Assembly: GCA_964036275.1 (NCBI GenBank)
Contig: CAXIWQ010000009.1
Coordinates: 1-64,000 of the forward strand
Length of the DNA stretch: 64,000 bases
Reading direction: 5' to 3'
From: Litoditis marina
Lineage: Eukaryota; Nematoda; Chromadorea; Rhabditida; Rhabditidae
Part shown: positions 61,309 through 64,000 of the stretch, piece by piece
How the letters are laid out: every line of letters begins with the position of its first letter
Numbering within the stretch: the stretch's first letter is position 1
Made by a program: the position numbers and the translations under genes
The notes under the pieces: model-generated
What the model was told of the DNA's origin: nothing
The model's database searches: none
The model's input: the letters and a program-made list of their open reading frames with translations, nothing else

Positions 61309-64000
61309 TCACTCATTCTGCCCTAGTAGGGCAGAAAAGTGGTTTTGCTCGAGTGTGGATCGGATGTCAATGAGACTTTCCTGTTCTGGAAAAACAGTTA
61401 GCAGATCTGAGCAGAACAAACGATTCTGCCCTAGTAGGGCAGCAAAATGGTTCGGAGAGAACAACGTTCCGTTTCCTATAAAAACAAAGAGTTTGTTCAC
61501 ACATTCTGCCCTAGTAGGGCAGAAAAGTGGTTTTGCTCGAGTGTGGATCGGATGTCAATGAGACTTTCCTGCTCTGGAAAAACAGTTAGCTGATCTGAGC
61601 AGAACAAAAGATTCTGCCCTAGTAGGGCAGCAACATGGTTCGGAGAGAACAACGTTCCTTATCCTACGAGGAAACAGATTTTGTTCACTAATTCTGGCCT
61701 AGTAGGACAGAAAAGTGGTTTCGCTCGAGTGTGGATCGGATGTCGATAATACTTTCCTGTTCTGGAAAAGCAGTTAGCTGATCTGAGCAGAACAAACTAT
61801 TCTGCCCTAGTAGGGCAGAAAAGTGGTTTTGCTTGAGTGTGGATTGGATGTCGATTAGACTTTCTTGTTCTGGAAAAACAGTTAGCTGATCTGAGCAGAA
61901 CAAACTATTCTGCCCTAGTAGGGCAGCAAAATGGTTCGGAGAGAACAACGTTCCGTATCCTACGAGGAAACAGATTTTGTTCACTCATTCTGCCCTAGTA
62001 GGGCAGAAAAGTGGTGTGAACAGAACCTCGTTCCGTTTCCTATGAAAACAAAGATTTTGTTCACTCATTCTGGCCCAGTAGGGCAGAAAAGTGGTTTTGC
62101 TCGAGTGTGGATCGGATGTCGATTAGACTTTCCTGTTCTGGAAAAACACTTAGCTAATCTGAGCAGAACAAACTATTCTGCCCTAGTAGAACAGCAAAAT
62201 GGTTTGGAGAGAACAACGTTCCGTATCCTACGAGGAAACAGATTTTGTTCACTAATTCTGGCCTAGTAGGACAGAAAAGTGGTTTTGCTCGAGTGTGGAT
62301 CGGATGTCGATAATACTTTCCTGTTCTGGAAAAGCAGTTAGCTGATCTGAGCAGAACAAACTAATCTGCCCTAGTAGGGCAGCAAAATGGTTCGGAGAGA
62401 ACAACGTTCCGTATCCTACGAGGAAACAGATTTTGTTCACTCATTCTGCCCTAGTAGGGCAGAAAAGTGGTGTGAACAGAACCTCGTTCCGTTTCCTATG
62501 AAAACAAAGATTTTGTTCACTCATTCTGGCCCAGTAGGGCAGAAAAGTGGTTTTGCTCGAGTGTGGATCGGATGTCGATTAGACTTTCCTGTTCTGGAAA
62601 AACACTTAGCTGATCTGAGCAGAACAAACTATTCTGCCCTAGTAGGGCAGCAAAATGGTTTGGAGAGAACAACGTTCCGTATCCTACGAGGAAACCGATT
62701 TTGTTCACTCATTCTGGCCTAGTAGGACAGAAAAATGGTTTTGCTCGAGTGTGGATCGGATGTCGATGATACTTTCCTGTTCTGGAAAAACAGTTAGCTG
62801 ATCTGAGCAGAACAAACTATTCTGCCCTAGTAGGGCAGAAAAGTGGTTTTGCTCGAGTGTGAATCGGATGTCGATGAGACTTTCCTGTTCTGGAAAAACA
62901 GTTAGCAAACTATTCTGCCCTAGTAGGGCAGCAAAATGGTTCGGAGAGAACAACGTTCCGTATCCTACGAGGAAACAGATTTTGTTCACTCATTCTGCCC
63001 TAGTAGGGCAGAAAAGTGGTTTTGCTCAAGTGTGGATCGGATGTCAATGAGACTTTCCTGTTCTGGAAAAACAGTTAGCTGATCTGAGCAGAACAAACGA
63101 TTCTGCCCTAGTAGGGCAGAAACTGGTGTGAACAGAACCTCGTTCCGTTTCCTATGAAAACAAAGAGTTTGTTCACTCATTCTGCCCTAGTAGGGCAGAA
63201 AAGTGGTTTTGCTCGAGTGTGGATCGGATGTCAATGAGACTTTCCTGTTCTGGAAAAACAGTTAGCTGATCTGAGCAGAACAAACGATTCTGCCCTAGTA
63301 GGGCAGCAAAATGGTTCGGAGAGAACAACGTTCCGTATCCTACGAGGAAACAGATTTTGTTCACTCATTCTGGCCTAGTAGGACAGAAAAGTGGTTTTGC
63401 TCGAGTGTGGATCGGATGTCGATGAGACTTTCCTGTTCTGGAAAAACAGTTAACGAACTATTCTGCCTTAGTAGGGCAGCAAAATGGTTCGGAGAGAACA
63501 ACGTTCCGTATCCTACGAGGAAACAGATTTTGTTCACTCATTCTGGCCTAGTAGGACAGAAAAGTGGTTTTGCTCGAGTGTGGATCGGATGTCGATGATA
63601 CTTTTCTGTTCTGGAAAAACGGTTAGCTGATCTGAGCAGAACAAACTATTCTGCCCTAGTAGGGCAGAAAAGTGGTTTTGCTCAAGTGTGGATCGGATGT
63701 CAATGAGACTTTCCTGTTCTGGAAAAACAGTTAGCTGATCTGAGCAGAACAAACGATTCTGCCCTAGTAGGGCAGCAAAATGGTTCGGAGAGAACAACGT
63801 TCCGTATCCTACGAGGAAACAGATTTTGTTCACTCATTCTGGCCTAGTAGGACAGAAAAGTGGGATGTCGATGATACTTTTCTGTTCTGGAAAAACGGTT
63901 AGCTGATCTGAGCAGAACAAACTATTCTGCCCTAGTAGGGCAGCAAAATGGTTCGGAGAGAACAACGTTCCGTATCCTACGAGGAAACAGATTTTGTTCA

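Larger units (their letters stand above)
40164..64000 (-). repeat. Satellite A, right-arm array
   Basis: Reverse complement of the left array by module type, boundary dyads (CTGCCCTAGTAGGGCAG on this strand) and private variants, and running off the right edge of the window. Mirrored single-base markers include 10,021/54,388, 6,907/56,240, 4,167/58,605 and 3,909/58,863. The coordinate sum of mirrored points drifts (64,675 at the B junction, 65,480 near 19.4 kb, 64,408 near 10-13 kb, 63,147 near 6.9 kb, 62,772 near 4 kb), which locates net gains and losses of higher-order units between the arms. No gene. Confidence 0.97.

Noticed and set aside
1..64000. Pure assembly or foldback-read artefact
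   Set aside because: Not excluded without reads, but the arms differ by several higher-order units, four D monomers, a two-base insertion in a dyad (38,615-38,633) and scattered substitutions, which a single molecule read on both strands would not give.
1..64000. Telomere repeats (TTAGGC or TTAGGG arrays)
   Set aside because: No tandem run of either is seen; isolated CTTAGGTCCC in satellite D is a monomer variant.

Overview
No protein-coding or RNA gene can be supported anywhere in this window. It is 64 kb of satellite DNA arranged as one very large, imperfect inverted repeat. The base composition, long homogeneous arrays, higher-order repeats and lack of bacterial-style genes point to a eukaryote, most likely an animal. 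The short non-tandem regions read to me like nematode intergenic DNA, but that is an impression and not proven.

I label the satellites A to G. From the left: satellite A (1-24,511; 80/108-bp modules, each bounded by the dyad CTGCCCTACTAGGGCAG), satellite B (~67 bp; 24,512-25,770), a diverged, reversed piece of A (25,771-26,203), a scrap of C (44 bp), satellite D (27 bp; 26,320-27,538), then a foldback-like element made of a low-copy segment (U), a 130-bp satellite (E) and an inner hairpin (27,539-30,108). The middle, 30,109-33,110, holds D, F (41 bp, which itself flips orientation), G (28/33 bp), C (about 29 copies) and D again. A complete foldback element follows (33,111-37,200), built symmetrically around a 147-bp spacer at 35,080-35,226. 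From 37,201 to the end the left-hand series returns in reverse order and reverse strand: D, C, reversed A piece, B, A.

The two arms match in order, at junction points and in private single-base variants. They differ by whole higher-order units (for example a 2,170-bp unit doubled only on the left, a 1,688-bp unit doubled only on the right, and four D monomers). This suggests an old inverted duplication followed by independent local amplification, rather than one molecule read twice. The complete foldback and its truncated partner at 27,539-30,108 also form a direct duplication with a segment of D attached (27,198-30,108 against 32,768-35,410).

The most striking property is that palindromes recur at every scale: an 8-17-bp dyad inside the monomers of five otherwise unlike satellites, a ~185-bp-arm hairpin, a 4.1-kb foldback, and the ~64-kb palindrome. 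All open reading frames seen are by-products of repeat periods or of stop-free monomers.
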